Part shown: positions 42,207 to 52,874 of the stretch, piece by piece
How positions within the stretch are numbered: position 1 is the stretch's first letter
Layout: every line of letters begins with the position of its first letter
DNA from: Hymenobacter roseosalivarius DSM 11622
Lineage (GTDB): Bacteria; Bacteroidota; Bacteroidia; Cytophagales; Hymenobacteraceae
Assembly: GCF_900176135.1 (NCBI RefSeq)
Contig: NZ_FWWW01000104.1
Location: 1 to 64,000, forward strand
Length of the DNA stretch: 64,000 bases
Direction: 5' to 3'
Made by a program: the position numbers and the translations under genes
The notes under the pieces: model-generated
What the model saw: only the letters and a program-made list of their open reading frames with translations
What the model was told of the DNA's origin: nothing
Database searches by the model: none

Positions 42207-44036
42207 ATGCGCATTCGTTTGCTTGCTCTTCTGCTTCTTCTCACTCTCCCGACCGCGTTTTCGGGGTTGCCGGCGGTAGCGCAGGCAGGCCCGCGTCAGC
42301 CTGAGGGCGACGTGTTTGTGGATAAGCAGGGCGTGCTGCGCTGGCAGAAGTCTAAGCAGGAAGTAGCCTTGTTTGGCGTCAACTACACCACGCCCTTCGC
42401 TCACGCTTACCGGGCGCACCAGCGCGTGGGCGCCAACCACGAACAGGCTATTCGGCAGGACGTGTACCACCTCTCACGGCTGGGACTCGATGCGTTTCGA
42501 GTACACGTCTGGGACGTGGAAATCACGGATACGTTGGGCAATCTGCGGGAAAATGAGCATTTGAAGCTGCTCGATTTTCTGGTGGCTGAGCTCAAGCAGC
42601 GTGGCATCAAAATCATCCTGACGCCCATTGCTTACTGGAACAACGGCTACCCGGAGCCCGACACCGGCACAGGCTTTTCCAGCATCTACTCCAAAGCCCA
42701 GGCCTACACCAACCCGCGCGCTATCCTGGCCCAGGAACGGTATCTGACCCAATTTCTGAACCACCGCAACCTGTACACCAGGTAGCTCAACCGGGAAGAC
42801 CCGGATATCATTGCCTACGAGGTCTGTAACGAGCCTAAATACAGCAAGCCCGAAGCGCCGGTCACGGCCTTTGCCAACCGCATGGCTCAGGCCATCCGGG
42901 CCACGGGCTGCCGCAAGCCGGTGTTCTACAACATTGCCGAAAGCCCCGACGTGTACGACGCCATTCTGAATGCCAGCGTGGATGGGGTCACCTTTCAGTG
43001 GTATCCGCAGGGACTGGTGAGCGGGCACGCCCTGCGCGGCAATTTTCTGCCTTATGTTGACGAGTATCCGATTCCGTTTTGCACGGATAAGCGCTTTATC
43101 AGCAAGGCTAAAATGGTGTATGAGTTCGAGTCGGCCGACATCATCCAGCCGATTATGTATCCGTTTATGGCGCGCAGCTTCCGGGCGGCGGGTTTTCAGT
43201 GGGCCACGCAGTTTGCCTACGACCCCATGGCCATTGCCTTCGCTAATAACGGCCGCACCCAGGTGCTGCCCATGACCACCACCAGCTACGCTACCGTCGA
43301 GGCCACCGTGCCCGCTGAGCTGGCGTATCCGGGGCTGCTGCGCTACTGGATTGTGCTGCGCAAAGGGCAACAGGCACTCACCTTTCCTGGCGGCTTCGCG
43401 GGCCAGCCCCGCGACTGGAATTATCATCACGCCGAGAGTTTTTCGGTGCCCATCGTAGCCAAAGACACGCCGTTGCCGCTGTTCCGCGCCAGCCTAGATA
43501 AAGATCAGGTGGAGGCGCGCGGCATTGCCAGCACCGCTTGGACGGACTACGTGACCACGCCCGCCGGCGAGCTGGCCCTGCGCCTAGTGGTAGGCCAGCC
43601 AAAGTTGGGGCAGGCGAAACCCAGCGCAGGACCCGGTCCCTCGGCGGCATTGCGTGCTTATTTCGGTCATAAGCTGGCCGGGCGAACAACGGAAGTAGCC
43701 GGCTTTACAGAAGTAATCGTGAAGGCTCAGGCCAACCAACCCGCCACCAGCGTGAAAGTGGTGCTGATGACCAAAGACGCCACCGCGTACTCGGCCATGG
43801 TGCAGCTCGGAGCGGAGGAGCGGGAGCTGCGGATTCCGCTCACCGCGTTTCGCCCGGATGCGTTGCTGCTGCTGCCCCGCTCCTACCCCGGCTTTTTGCC
43901 CCTTACTTATCAGTCAGCCAACCAACCGGCTACCCTCAAATTGACGGAGGCAGAGGTTCTACAAGTGGTGCTCGAGGGTGTTGCTCCGGCCAGTGGCCAG
44001 CTGTACGTTGACCTCGAATCCGTTTATCTCCAGTAA
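42207..44036 (+). pseudogene. GH5-like glycoside hydrolase interrupted by an in-frame TAG
   Basis: One frame of about 609 codons with a signal peptide (cleavage near AVAQ). The cellulase-type catalytic region has VNYTTPFAHAYRAH, the acid/base Glu in YEVCNEP and a likely nucleophile Glu in MVYEFES; a beta-rich C-terminal domain follows. TAG at 42783-42785 (codon 193) splits it; the frame continues unchanged (LNREDPDIIAYEVCNEP). Downstream fragments lack the start, so neither part should be an active enzyme. It is 5 bases from the broken GH2-like gene. Confidence 0.85.
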
Positions 44037-44041
44037 GATAT

Positions 44042-46405
44042 ATGTCCATTATTTCGGTGCTTTCACCTACTCTTTCGCGCTTGGCTTCCGGCTTGCTGCT
44101 GGTAGCGGCGCTGAGTCAGTGTACCAGCAAGAATCAGACAGCCAGCCTGACAACGACCGTAGATTTCAATCAGGACTGGCAGTTCGTGAAGGATATTGAT
44201 ACTGTCGTGACGGCTCCGTTTTTCGCCAAAACGGCCGACAGCACCGTGCCGTGGACGGCCGTATCGTTGCCGCACACGGCCCAAATTGAGCCCGGGGTGA
44301 CCGACAAAAAGCAGTGGCAGGGTACCTGCTTCTACCGCAAGTTTTTTCAGGTGCCAGCGGCCGATTCCAATAAGCGGGTGGCGCTGCATTTCGGGGCCGC
44401 CATGCACACGGCCGACGTATATCTGAATGAAAAGCGCCTTCAGCGGCATCTGGGGGGGCTATTTACCATTCACAGTCGATGTGTCGCGCCAGCTTAAGTA
44501 TGGCCAGGAAAACTGCTTGTTGGTGAAGCTCAACAACCAGGACAACCCCGCCGTGCCGCCCGGTAAGCCCCTGAAAGACCTCGATTTTAACTTTTACAGC
44601 GGACTGTACCGGTGGGTGGAATTGCGGGTGCAGGACAAAGTGTACATCACCGACCCCGTGCAGACCGGACGCGTGGCGGGTGGGGGCATTTTGGTCCATT
44701 ATGAAAACGTGAACTCAAAGTCGGCCATGCTGCGGGTGCAAACCGAAGTACAGAACGATGCCGCTCAGACGCAGAAGGCGCAGGTTCGCGCTATCCTGCT
44801 CGACGCAAAAGGAGCCGAAGTAGGCAGAGTTGAAAGCGAAGCGGCCGGCATTGCCGCCGGGGCATTTGGGCGGATAGAGCAGCAGCTCACAGTTACGAGG
44901 CCGCAGCTGTGGTCACCAGAGCAGCCTTACTTATATGAGCTGGTGGTAGAAGTGCTGCATCCGTTTCGCCACCGACGGCTTTTATCTGAACGGCCAGAAG
45001 CTGCGCCTGCGCGGCACCAACCGTCACCAGGAATATCCATACCTAGGCTATGCCTTATCGGATAACGCCCAGTACCGCGACGCCTGGCAGATCCGGGAGG
45101 CTGGGTTCAACTTCGTGCGCTGCTCCCATTATCCGCCCTCATCCGCCTTTCTACGGGCCTGCGACGAGCTGGGCATACTGGTGATGAATTCCATTCCGGG
45201 CTGGCAGTTTTTTGGCGATGCCGAGTTTCAGAAAAACAGCCTCCAGGACGTGCGCGACATGGTGCGCCGCGACCGTAACCACCCCAGCATCGTGCTCTGG
45301 GAGTCGTCGTTGAATGAGACGGACATGAGCAAGCCCTACATGGAGCAGACCCATCAGGCTGTCCATCAGGAGCTGCCTTGGAAAGAAGGCGTATATACTT
45401 GCGGCTGGCTGGATTATGCCTACGACGTGTTCATTCCGGCCCGCCAGCACCGCAAAGTCCCCGAATATTGGAACAAGTGTGACGGCCAGAAGCCGCTTTT
45501 CTTGTGCGAATACGGCGATTGGGAGTACTACGCCCACAACGCTGGCTTCAACCAAACGGCCTACGCGGGCCTGAAAGAATCGGAGCGCACCTCGCGCCAG
45601 CTGCGCGGGCAAGGCGAGCGAGCCTTGGCCCAGCAGGCCCTCAACTTTCAGGAAGCCCACAACGACAACTACCGCAGCCCCGCCGTCGGCGACGCCAACT
45701 GGCTGATGTTCGACTACAAGCGCGGGTACGCCCCGGATATTGAGTCATCGGGCGTAGCCGATATTTTCCGGCTGCCGAAGTTCGCTTACTACTTCTACCA
45801 AAGCCAGTACGGCCCCGTAAATGCCCCCCACGGCTTCGGCAAGTCCATGGTTTTTATTGCTAATTATTGGCAGCCGACTTCCAGCAAGCAGGTAGTGGTG
45901 TACAGCAACTGCGACGAAGTGGAATTGTCGCTCAACGGTAAAGTAATAGCCCGGCAGCGGCCGGATAAAAACACGTTTTCCGACCAGCTTCCCCACCCGC
46001 CGTTTACCTTCACGCTACCGGCTTTCTCGCCCGGCACGCTGCGGGCCGTGGGCTACTATCAGGGCAAAGCCGCCGCTCAGACCGAGCGGCGCACGCCCGG
46101 CGTCCCAAAGAGCATCAAGCTGTCTTATGCCCGCCACGGCAAAGACCTAGCCGCCGGCCAGAACGACGCGGTATTCGTGTACGCCGCGGTGGTAGATGCT
46201 AACGGCACCGTGATACCGGACGCAGCTACCGCCGTTCGCTTTTCCACGCAAGGCCTTGAGCTGATTGGTGATAACCCGGTAAAAGCGGAAGCGGGCATTG
46301 CTACTATTTTACTAAAAATGCCCCCCCGGCGCTAAAGACGCTCAAGTTCGGGCGGATGCTTCGGGCCTTGCTGGCGGCTCGCTTAAAGTAATGAGCAGCA
46401 ATTAG
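44042..46405 (+). pseudogene. GH2-family (beta-galactosidase-like) pseudogene with frameshifts
   Basis: It begins as a lipoprotein (ALSQC) with a GH2 jelly-roll domain (DFNQDWQFVKD, SLPHTAQIEPG). The frame shifts at a G7 run (44452-44458; six would restore HLGGYLPFTVDV), again at about 44955 where a stretch is missing between YLYELVVEVL and FATDGFYLNG, and at a C7 run (46321-46327; six would restore the end at 46405). Catalytic motifs survive in the second half: SLNETDM and FLCEYGDWEY. The internal deletion shows that this is real decay, not only homopolymer error. Confidence 0.85.
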
Positions 46406-46772
46406 GTCTTCAACTACTACCGGAACCTACTATCCCGAAATGCGGTAGTGCAGGCCCGCAGAGAACATACAAGGATACTGGTCAGCGTAAATCTCAGGTC
46501 AATACAGGCAAAGGCTGGTTGTAATTTTTATGTGCTGCCCAAGCGGCGGCCTTGCTTTCCAGTGAAAAAGTAAAGCCAGTTAACATTGGATTTTTTGATG
46601 TCAAAACTTTACCTTGCGTAGTTTATTAACCCTTTTGTAATGGAAGAGCAAAGATATAAGCATTCGTAAAATAGTCCGCCGGCTATATTTATTCTTGCTT
46701 TTTCTCGCTCTTTCTCTTTTGCTTGCCCGGTCCCCAACCGGTTTATTTATTCCCACTCCAAACATTTTTTCA
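46406..46772. other. Intergenic region upstream of susC
   Basis: 367 bases, AT-rich from about 46500. It should hold the susC promoter; I found no TAnnTTTG box with a TTG at the right distance, so none is called. No gene and no strong hairpin is visible. Confidence 0.5.
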
Positions 46773-49700
46773 ATGAAACACCCTTACTTGCCGAAACTAC
46801 TGTTTCTGCTATTGTTCATCTGCGCTGGTTTTACCAGTGCCTTCGCGCAGACCGGCACCGTGAGTGGCCGCGTTCTGGATGAGCAAAAAGAAGGGCTACC
46901 CGGCGTGACTGTGCTGATTGAAGGCACTTCCCTAGGTAACTCGACGAATGCCGATGGCACTTTCGCGATCCAAAACGTGCCGGCTGGCGCGCAGACGCTG
47001 GTCGTGTCGTTTATCGGCTACACCAGTCAGCGTCTGCCCGTAACCGTAACGGCGGGCCAGAACACGGAAATCAACGCCACCCTGGGCGAGAATACGACCC
47101 TGCTCAACGAGGCCGTAGTCGTCGGCTACGGCACCCAGCGCCGGCAGGACGTGACAGGCTCCGTGGCAACGGTTAGCTCCAAGGACTTCGTGCAGGGGCA
47201 GATCACCAACCCCGAGCAGCTCGTGCAGGGCAAAATCGCGGGCGTGAGCATTACTACCGGCGGTGGTTCCCCCGGCGCGGGGTCGGCCGTTCGCATTCGC
47301 GGCAACTCGTCGCTGAACGCCAACAATGACCCCTTATATGTAATCGACGGCGTTCCGGTAGACAAGGGCGGAATCGCGGGAGCGTCCAATCCCCTCTCGC
47401 TTATCAACCCCAACGATATCGAGAGCGTGACGGTGTTGAAGGATGCCTCGGCCACGGCCATTTATGGCAACCGCGCCTCCAACGGCGTCATTCTCATCAC
47501 CACAAAGCGCGGCCTGCAGGGTGAGAAGCTGACGGTTAACTTCTCCTCGCAGACGTCGGCTTCCGTGCGCGCCAACACCTACGACGTGCTCAGCGCCCAA
47601 CAGTTCGGCGACATCGTGCGGGCCAATGGCGCGGAGTCGCAGATTGCCACGCTGGGTACCACCTCCACCAACTGGCAGAACGAAATCTTCCGGACAGCCG
47701 CCACTTTCGACAACAATATCAGCCTGACCGGCAGCGCGGGCAAAATCCCCTTTCGCGTGTCCTACGGCAACCTCTATCAGGATGGCATCGTCATCACGAA
47801 CAACCTGAAGCGCAACAGCGGCTCCGTGAGCTTGTCCCCAATGCTGTTTAATGACCACCTGCGCGTGGATATAAACGCCAAAGGCACCTTGGTCAACAAC
47901 CGGTTTGTTGATAACGGGCAGATTGGTAATGCCGTCCTTTTTGACCCCACGCAGCCCGTGCGGGTGGAGGGTGCCGATGGGGCTCAGCTTGCTCCTTTTG
48001 GGGGCTACTTCCAGTACCTCCAGCCCAACGGCAGCCCCCTGGGCCTGGCTCCCGGCAACCCGGTAGCGGCCCTCAACAACACCAACAACGTCAGTGACGT
48101 GAAGCGCCTGATTGGCAACGTGCAGCTCGACTACAAAATCCACGGGGTAGAAGGGTTGCGGGCCAACCTGAACCTGGGGACCGACATTTCGCGTGGTGAT
48201 GGCTCAACTACCATTCAACCCACGGACTTCGGCAACTTCAACCCGACTGGTGGTGGCGACCCCAACCTGAGCGGGCGCTTCACGCAATACAATCAGCGCA
48301 AGGATATGCGCCTGCTGGAAGCTTATCTGGCTTATAGCAAGCAGCTGGGCAGCGTGAAGCTGGACGTGCAGGGCGGCCACTCCTACCAGGACTTCGTCAA
48401 TCAGGGCGACAACTTCCTACCCTTACGCTTCGACCGCGCCACGCTCGTGAACCCCACCGACGTGCTGACTGTGCCGGGCTATTACAACCGCCTGGTCCTG
48501 CTTTCCTACTTCGGCCGCGCCAACCTCAACGTAAAAGACCGCTACCTGCTGACGGCTACCGTCCGCAACGACAGAACGTCGCGCTTCGAGGAAGGCAATA
48601 GGAGCGGCGTATTTCCGGCCGTAGGCCTGGGCTGGCGCATCAAGGAGGAGCAGTTTCTGGCTGACAACAACACCGTTTCGGAGCTGAAGCTGCGCGCGGG
48701 CTGGGGCCGCACCGGCCAGCAGGACATTGGCGGCGTGTATGATTACCTGCCGCGCTACGTGACCAGCAACGCCGGGGCGCAATATCAGTTTGGCTCCGAG
48801 TTTGTGACCACCCAGCGCCCTTCGGGCTACAACCGCGACCTGACCTGGGAAACGACCACTACCTGGAACTACGGACTTGACTACGGCTTTCTCGACAACC
48901 GCATCTCGGGTGCCATCGACGTGTACCAGCGCAACACGACCGACCTGCTGGCCGTGGTAAACGTGCCGGCCGGGGCCAACCTGACCAACCTGCTGGCCTC
49001 CAACATTGGCTCTTTGCGCAACCGCGGTATTGAGTTCAGCATCAACGGCAGCCCGGTTCGCTCCGAAGCCTGGAACGTGGATCTTAACTTCAATGTGGCT
49101 TACAACGAGAATAAAATTACCGGGCTGGGGCCGCAGCAATCCGACTTTGCCGGCTACCTCGTAGGTGGCATTCCGGGCGGTACGGGCAGCACCATTCAGG
49201 TTCACTCCGTAGGCTTTCCTTCCAGTGCGTTCTACGTGCGCCAGCAAGTATACGACCCCAATGGCCGGCCGCTGCAGGGCGTATATGTTGACCGTAACGC
49301 CGATGGTCTCAGCAGCGACGGCGACCTGTACCGCTATAAGCAGCCGGCTCCCCTGGCCGTGCTGGGTTTCTCGTCCAATGTGTCCTACAACAAGCTAAGT
49401 CTGTCTTTCCTGCTGCGGGGCAACGTGGGCAACTACGTATATAACTCCGCGGCCGCCAACCTGGCCAACTTCGCCAATGCCCAAAGCTCCACCGGCTTTC
49501 TGACCAACCTGCCCACCGACATCAATAGCACGGGCTTCACCCGGCAGCAGCTGTTTGCCGACTATTACATTCGCAACGGCTCTTTCCTGCGGGGCGAGAA
49601 CGTGACGCTGGGCTACAATGTTGGTAGCGTACTCAACGAAAAAATCAACCTTCGCCTGTCCGCCGCTGTTCAGAATGTGTTCCTGATTACGAAGTATGAT

Positions 49701-49790
49701 GGCCTTGACCCCGAGATTTTTGGCGGTGTCGACAACAACTTTTATCCCCGTGCCCGCACCTTCACTTTTGGCGTCAACGCCAGCTTCTAA
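46773..49790 (+). CDS. susC: SusC/RagA-family TonB-dependent outer-membrane transporter
   Basis: 1005 residues. The signal peptide ends near AFAQ (25). Residues 28-112 form a carboxypeptidase-regulatory-like domain, then the SusC signature VVVGYGTQRRQDVTGSV at 115-131, the plug and a 22-strand barrel. It imports oligosaccharides with the SusD partner encoded 11 bases downstream. The substrate cannot be read from the protein, though a GH13 amylase nearby hints at alpha-glucans. The start is the ATG at 46773. Confidence 0.94.
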   Translation: MKHPYLPKLLFLLLFICAGFTSAFAQTGTVSGRVLDEQKEGLPGVTVLIEGTSLGNSTNADGTFAIQNVPAGAQTLVVSFIGYTSQRLPVTVTAGQNTEINATLGENTTLLNEAVVVGYGTQRRQDVTGSVATVSSKDFVQGQITNPEQLVQGKIAGVSITTGGGSPGAGSAVRIRGNSSLNANNDPLYVIDGVPVDKGGIAGASNPLSLINPNDIESVTVLKDASATAIYGNRASNGVILITTKRGLQGEKLTVNFSSQTSASVRANTYDVLSAQQFGDIVRANGAESQIATLGTTSTNWQNEIFRTAATFDNNISLTGSAGKIPFRVSYGNLYQDGIVITNNLKRNSGSVSLSPMLFNDHLRVDINAKGTLVNNRFVDNGQIGNAVLFDPTQPVRVEGADGAQLAPFGGYFQYLQPNGSPLGLAPGNPVAALNNTNNVSDVKRLIGNVQLDYKIHGVEGLRANLNLGTDISRGDGSTTIQPTDFGNFNPTGGGDPNLSGRFTQYNQRKDMRLLEAYLAYSKQLGSVKLDVQGGHSYQDFVNQGDNFLPLRFDRATLVNPTDVLTVPGYYNRLVLLSYFGRANLNVKDRYLLTATVRNDRTSRFEEGNRSGVFPAVGLGWRIKEEQFLADNNTVSELKLRAGWGRTGQQDIGGVYDYLPRYVTSNAGAQYQFGSEFVTTQRPSGYNRDLTWETTTTWNYGLDYGFLDNRISGAIDVYQRNTTDLLAVVNVPAGANLTNLLASNIGSLRNRGIEFSINGSPVRSEAWNVDLNFNVAYNENKITGLGPQQSDFAGYLVGGIPGGTGSTIQVHSVGFPSSAFYVRQQVYDPNGRPLQGVYVDRNADGLSSDGDLYRYKQPAPLAVLGFSSNVSYNKLSLSFLLRGNVGNYVYNSAAANLANFANAQSSTGFLTNLPTDINSTGFTRQQLFADYYIRNGSFLRGENVTLGYNVGSVLNEKINLRLSAAVQNVFLITKYDGLDPEIFGGVDNNFYPRARTFTFGVNASF

Positions 49791-49801
49791 CATACTCCCC
49801 C

Positions 49802-51436
49802 ATGACTAAATATCTCATTCGCGGACTGGTCGTTGCGGCCACGGGTCTGGCACTGGCCGCGGGCACCAGCTCCTGCACCAAAGACCTAGATCAGCAACCT
49901 AAGTTCGAGCCGACGCCTGATAAGGTGTACGTTGACCTCAATGGCTACCGGCAGGTACTGGCCAAACTCTACGCGGGCTTCGCCGTGACGGGCCAGCAAG
50001 GCCCAGCCGGCGGCGGCGACATCGGCGGTATCGACGAAGGCACTTCCGACTACCTGCGCCAGTACTGGAGCGCCCAGGTGCTCTCTACTGACGAGGCCGT
50101 GGTGGCCTGGAACGACCCCGGTGTGCAAGACTGGCACAATATGAACTGGACGGCCGGCGGGCCGCTGATTCGGGGTCTTTATTACCGCATCTACTATCAG
50201 ATTGCCATCTGCAACGAGTTTCTGCGGGAGGCTTCGGATAGCCGGATGACGGCGCGCCTGAGCGCCGCCGACGTGGCAGTGGCCCGGCAGTTTCGGGCCG
50301 AGGCCCGGTTTCTGCGCGCCGTAGCTTACATGCACGCCATGGACCTATACGGCAACGGCCCCTTCGTAACCGAGAACGACCCGATAGGCACCTTTCAGCC
50401 CCCTTACTACACCCGCCAGCAGTTTTTCACCTTTATCGAGCAGGAGCTGACGGCCCTAAGCGCGGACCCGGATTTCGCCGAGCCTCGCACCAACGAGTAC
50501 GCGCGGGTGGATAAGGCCGCCGCCTGGGCCATGCTGGCCCGTCTTTACCTGAATGCGCAGGTGTACACGGGCACCCAGCGCTACACGGATGCTGCCACCC
50601 AGGCCAAGAAGGTGATTGACGCGGGCTACACCCTCTCTACTACCCCGGCCGGCAACGTGGCCTCGGCTTACGGCCGACTCTTCCTGGCTGACAACAACAC
50701 GGCTTCGGCCCGCTCGGAAATCATCTGGCCCATTGCTTTCGACGTGAATAATACGCAGAGCTTTGGCGGTACTACGTTTCTGGTAAATGCTGCCACGGGC
50801 AACTCGGCTTCCTGGCAGGGCAAAGTAGGCCAGACCGTGGGCTGGCAGGGCCTTCGCACGACGCGCGCCCTGTTCAACCTTTTCCCGGACACCGCGGCCG
50901 ACACCCGTGGCCGCTTCTGGACGACGGGCCAATCGTTGGAAATCACCGATTTGTCGCAGTTCAACCAGGGCTTTGGCGTACTTAAGTTCCGCAACGTGAC
51001 TTCTACCGGAGCCGCCCAGGGCGGAGCCCAGAATCAGTCGAGTATCGACTTTCCCATGATTCGCCTGGCCGAGGTAATGCTCACCTACGCCGAGGCGGTG
51101 GTGCGCGGCGGCACCGGCGACCGGGCTCTGGCCCTGAGCTACGTAAATCAGATTCGGGCGCGGGCCTTCAACAACCGCGCGGGCAGCGCCATCACGGCCG
51201 CCCAGCTCACGCCGGAGTTTCTGCTCGACGAGCGGGGCCGGGAACTGTACTGGGAAGGCTACCGCCGTACCGACCTCATTCGCTACAACCGCTTCGTGGA
51301 GGGCACCTACCTCTGGCCTTGGAAAGGGGGCGTAGCGGGCGGTCGCGGAGTAGATGCCTTCCGGGTCCTGTACCCGCTGCCCTCCTCCGACCTGTCAGTT
51401 AACCAGAATCTGAAGCAGAACCCAGGCTACAACTAG
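49802..51436 (+). CDS. susD: SusD/RagB-family glycan-binding lipoprotein
   Basis: 544 residues with a lipoprotein signal (GTSSC). The helical SusD fold shows in LRGLYYRIYYQIAI-like sequence, FRAEARFLRAVAYMHAMDLYG, AAWAMLARLYLNAQVY and the C-terminal stretch LLDERGRELYWEGYRRTDLIRY. It forms the lid over SusC that captures glycans at the surface. The gene follows susC by 11 bases. Confidence 0.94.
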   Translation: MTKYLIRGLVVAATGLALAAGTSSCTKDLDQQPKFEPTPDKVYVDLNGYRQVLAKLYAGFAVTGQQGPAGGGDIGGIDEGTSDYLRQYWSAQVLSTDEAVVAWNDPGVQDWHNMNWTAGGPLIRGLYYRIYYQIAICNEFLREASDSRMTARLSAADVAVARQFRAEARFLRAVAYMHAMDLYGNGPFVTENDPIGTFQPPYYTRQQFFTFIEQELTALSADPDFAEPRTNEYARVDKAAAWAMLARLYLNAQVYTGTQRYTDAATQAKKVIDAGYTLSTTPAGNVASAYGRLFLADNNTASARSEIIWPIAFDVNNTQSFGGTTFLVNAATGNSASWQGKVGQTVGWQGLRTTRALFNLFPDTAADTRGRFWTTGQSLEITDLSQFNQGFGVLKFRNVTSTGAAQGGAQNQSSIDFPMIRLAEVMLTYAEAVVRGGTGDRALALSYVNQIRARAFNNRAGSAITAAQLTPEFLLDERGRELYWEGYRRTDLIRYNRFVEGTYLWPWKGGVAGGRGVDAFRVLYPLPSSDLSVNQNLKQNPGYN

Positions 51437-51517
51437 CCGAACCTTTTGGGAGCCGGTTTCCTTATCGGGGAAGCCGGCTCCTGCTGGTACATACTTAACT
51501 TTAACCTCAGCTTTTCC

Positions 51518-52300
51518 ATGAAAACCTGGATCACTCAAACAGCCCTCGGCCTGGTCGCGTTTGCGGCCGTAGCCCTCACTTCCTGCGAGAAGGATGAAAC
51601 CAGGGTGATGCTCAACATGGGGGCCGCCCCCGCCCTTACCGCTTCGGCCTCCAACGCCGTTCTGCGCAGGGACGATGCTGCCAAGGAAGCCGTTACCTAC
51701 TCTTGGACCCCGGCTACGTACGGCTACCAGGCGGCCGTCGCGTACACCTTGCAGTTCGACAAAAGAGGCAACGACTTCAAAGCGCCCAAGGATATTGACG
51801 CTGGCAGCGCACTGACCAAAACCCTGACCGTGGCCGAAGTTAACAGCATCTTCACGGATTTGAAGCTGCCTGCCGGCACACCGGCCCAGCTCGACGTGCG
51901 GGTAAAGTCGTCGGTGGGTGCCAGCGTGGAGGCGCTGATGTCAGCCGCTACTTCGCTGGCCGGTACGCCCTACGAGTCGCGGGAGGTGCCCAAGGATACC
52001 TGGGCCCTGATTGGCCCGGCCGGCATAAGCTGGGATACGGACGTGGTGATGACCTACAATTTTGATGAGAAGGTCTGGACTATTACCACCGACCTGAAAG
52101 CTGATTTTTTCAAGTTCCGCGCCAACAAGAAATGGGATCTGAACCTGGGTGCTCTTGCCAAAAATGCCCCCTCGGCTTCCGGGCCGCTAAAAACCGGTGG
52201 CGAAGACATCAAAAACTCGGAGGTCGGCAACTACACCATCAAGCTGAAATTTGATGAGGCTGAGCCAAACAAATCGACTTATACTATCAAGAAGAACTAA
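51518..52300 (+). CDS. SusE-like surface lipoprotein
   Basis: 260 residues from the ATG at 51518, lipoprotein signal ending LTSC. The first domain resembles the SusE N-terminal Ig-like domain (YSWTPATYGYQAAVAYTLQF); the C-terminal part (WALIGPAGISWDTDVVMTY) resembles the SusF/SusE glycan-binding repeats. It probably binds glycan at the surface beside SusC-SusD. A palindromic terminator follows. Confidence 0.85.
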   Translation: MKTWITQTALGLVAFAAVALTSCEKDETRVMLNMGAAPALTASASNAVLRRDDAAKEAVTYSWTPATYGYQAAVAYTLQFDKRGNDFKAPKDIDAGSALTKTLTVAEVNSIFTDLKLPAGTPAQLDVRVKSSVGASVEALMSAATSLAGTPYESREVPKDTWALIGPAGISWDTDVVMTYNFDEKVWTITTDLKADFFKFRANKKWDLNLGALAKNAPSASGPLKTGGEDIKNSEVGNYTIKLKFDEAEPNKSTYTIKKN

Positions 52301-52327
52301 GAGCTTCCGCTTAGCTTCTTACTAAAA

Positions 52328-52364
52328 ACAGAAAGGCCATCGTACCGTACGATGGCCTTTCTGT
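52328..52364. terminator. Terminator after susE
   Basis: 18-bp perfect arms (52328-52345 and 52347-52364) around one central base. It is about 28 bases past the susE stop. The T-run is short. Confidence 0.85.
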
Positions 52365-52552
52365 CTTAACGTGGTCAGGCTTGCAAGGTAGCTGGAGGGC
52401 TTTTTTACGTTGCGATACCACTATTTCCGGGGTAGCTCAGACAAACTCAACCCGCTCCATGCAAAATGACTGACCACCAACATTTCTCTTTTTCTCAACT
52501 CATTTGCAGCAACTGGTAGCGTAGGAGGTATGAACAGTAAATTAAGCTGGCG

Positions 52553-52778
52553 GTCATGCAGCGCAACGCGAAGCAACTCGCTCGCAGCCGTTACCAAGCT
52601 AACTGTCATGCTGAGGCTCCCCGCAGTCGCTCGGCTGGGCCGAGTGAGGTCTATGCCCCAGCAGCTATGCTGCGCGCGCCTGCATCACCCATGCCGTTCG
52701 GTATTTATTGCGCATACGTTTGCAGACGGATTCGCGGCGCAGCCGCTCAGGCGCAGGCCTCACTCAGCCCAGCCGAGC
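52553..52778. repeat. Dispersed repeat copy with a 21-bp inverted repeat
   Basis: 52553-52575 closely matches the start of the repeat at 35469 (GTCATGCAGCGC and CGCGAAGCA). Further on, arms 52629-52649 and 52758-52778 are complementary with one mismatch, built on CTCGGCTGGG, with a loop of 108 bases. Confidence 0.75.
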
Positions 52779-52819
52779 GAATGCGGCATACAGCAGGGAA
52801 ATCCAGCAGGGCAAAACAG

Positions 52820-52848
52820 AAAAGGCCGACCATAATGGCCGGCCTTTT
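52820..52848 (-). terminator. Terminator of the T9SS cargo gene
   Basis: A 14-bp stem with one mismatch (AAAAGGCCG arms), followed on the minus strand by four Ts. It lies 26 bases past the stop at 52875. Confidence 0.75.
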
Positions 52849-52874
52849 TGCAAAATAGTTGACTTAGCTGTGTT

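Larger units (their letters stand above)
52301..52874. other. Repeat-rich intergenic region downstream of susE
   Basis: 574 bases with no gene I can support. It holds the susE terminator, a copy of the dispersed GTCATGCAGCGC repeat, a 21-bp inverted repeat with a long loop, and the terminator of the following gene. Small frames here are contained in the repeats. Confidence 0.65.

Noticed and set aside
48423..49247. A 274-codon minus-strand open frame
   Set aside because: Antisense to susC and without features of a real protein.
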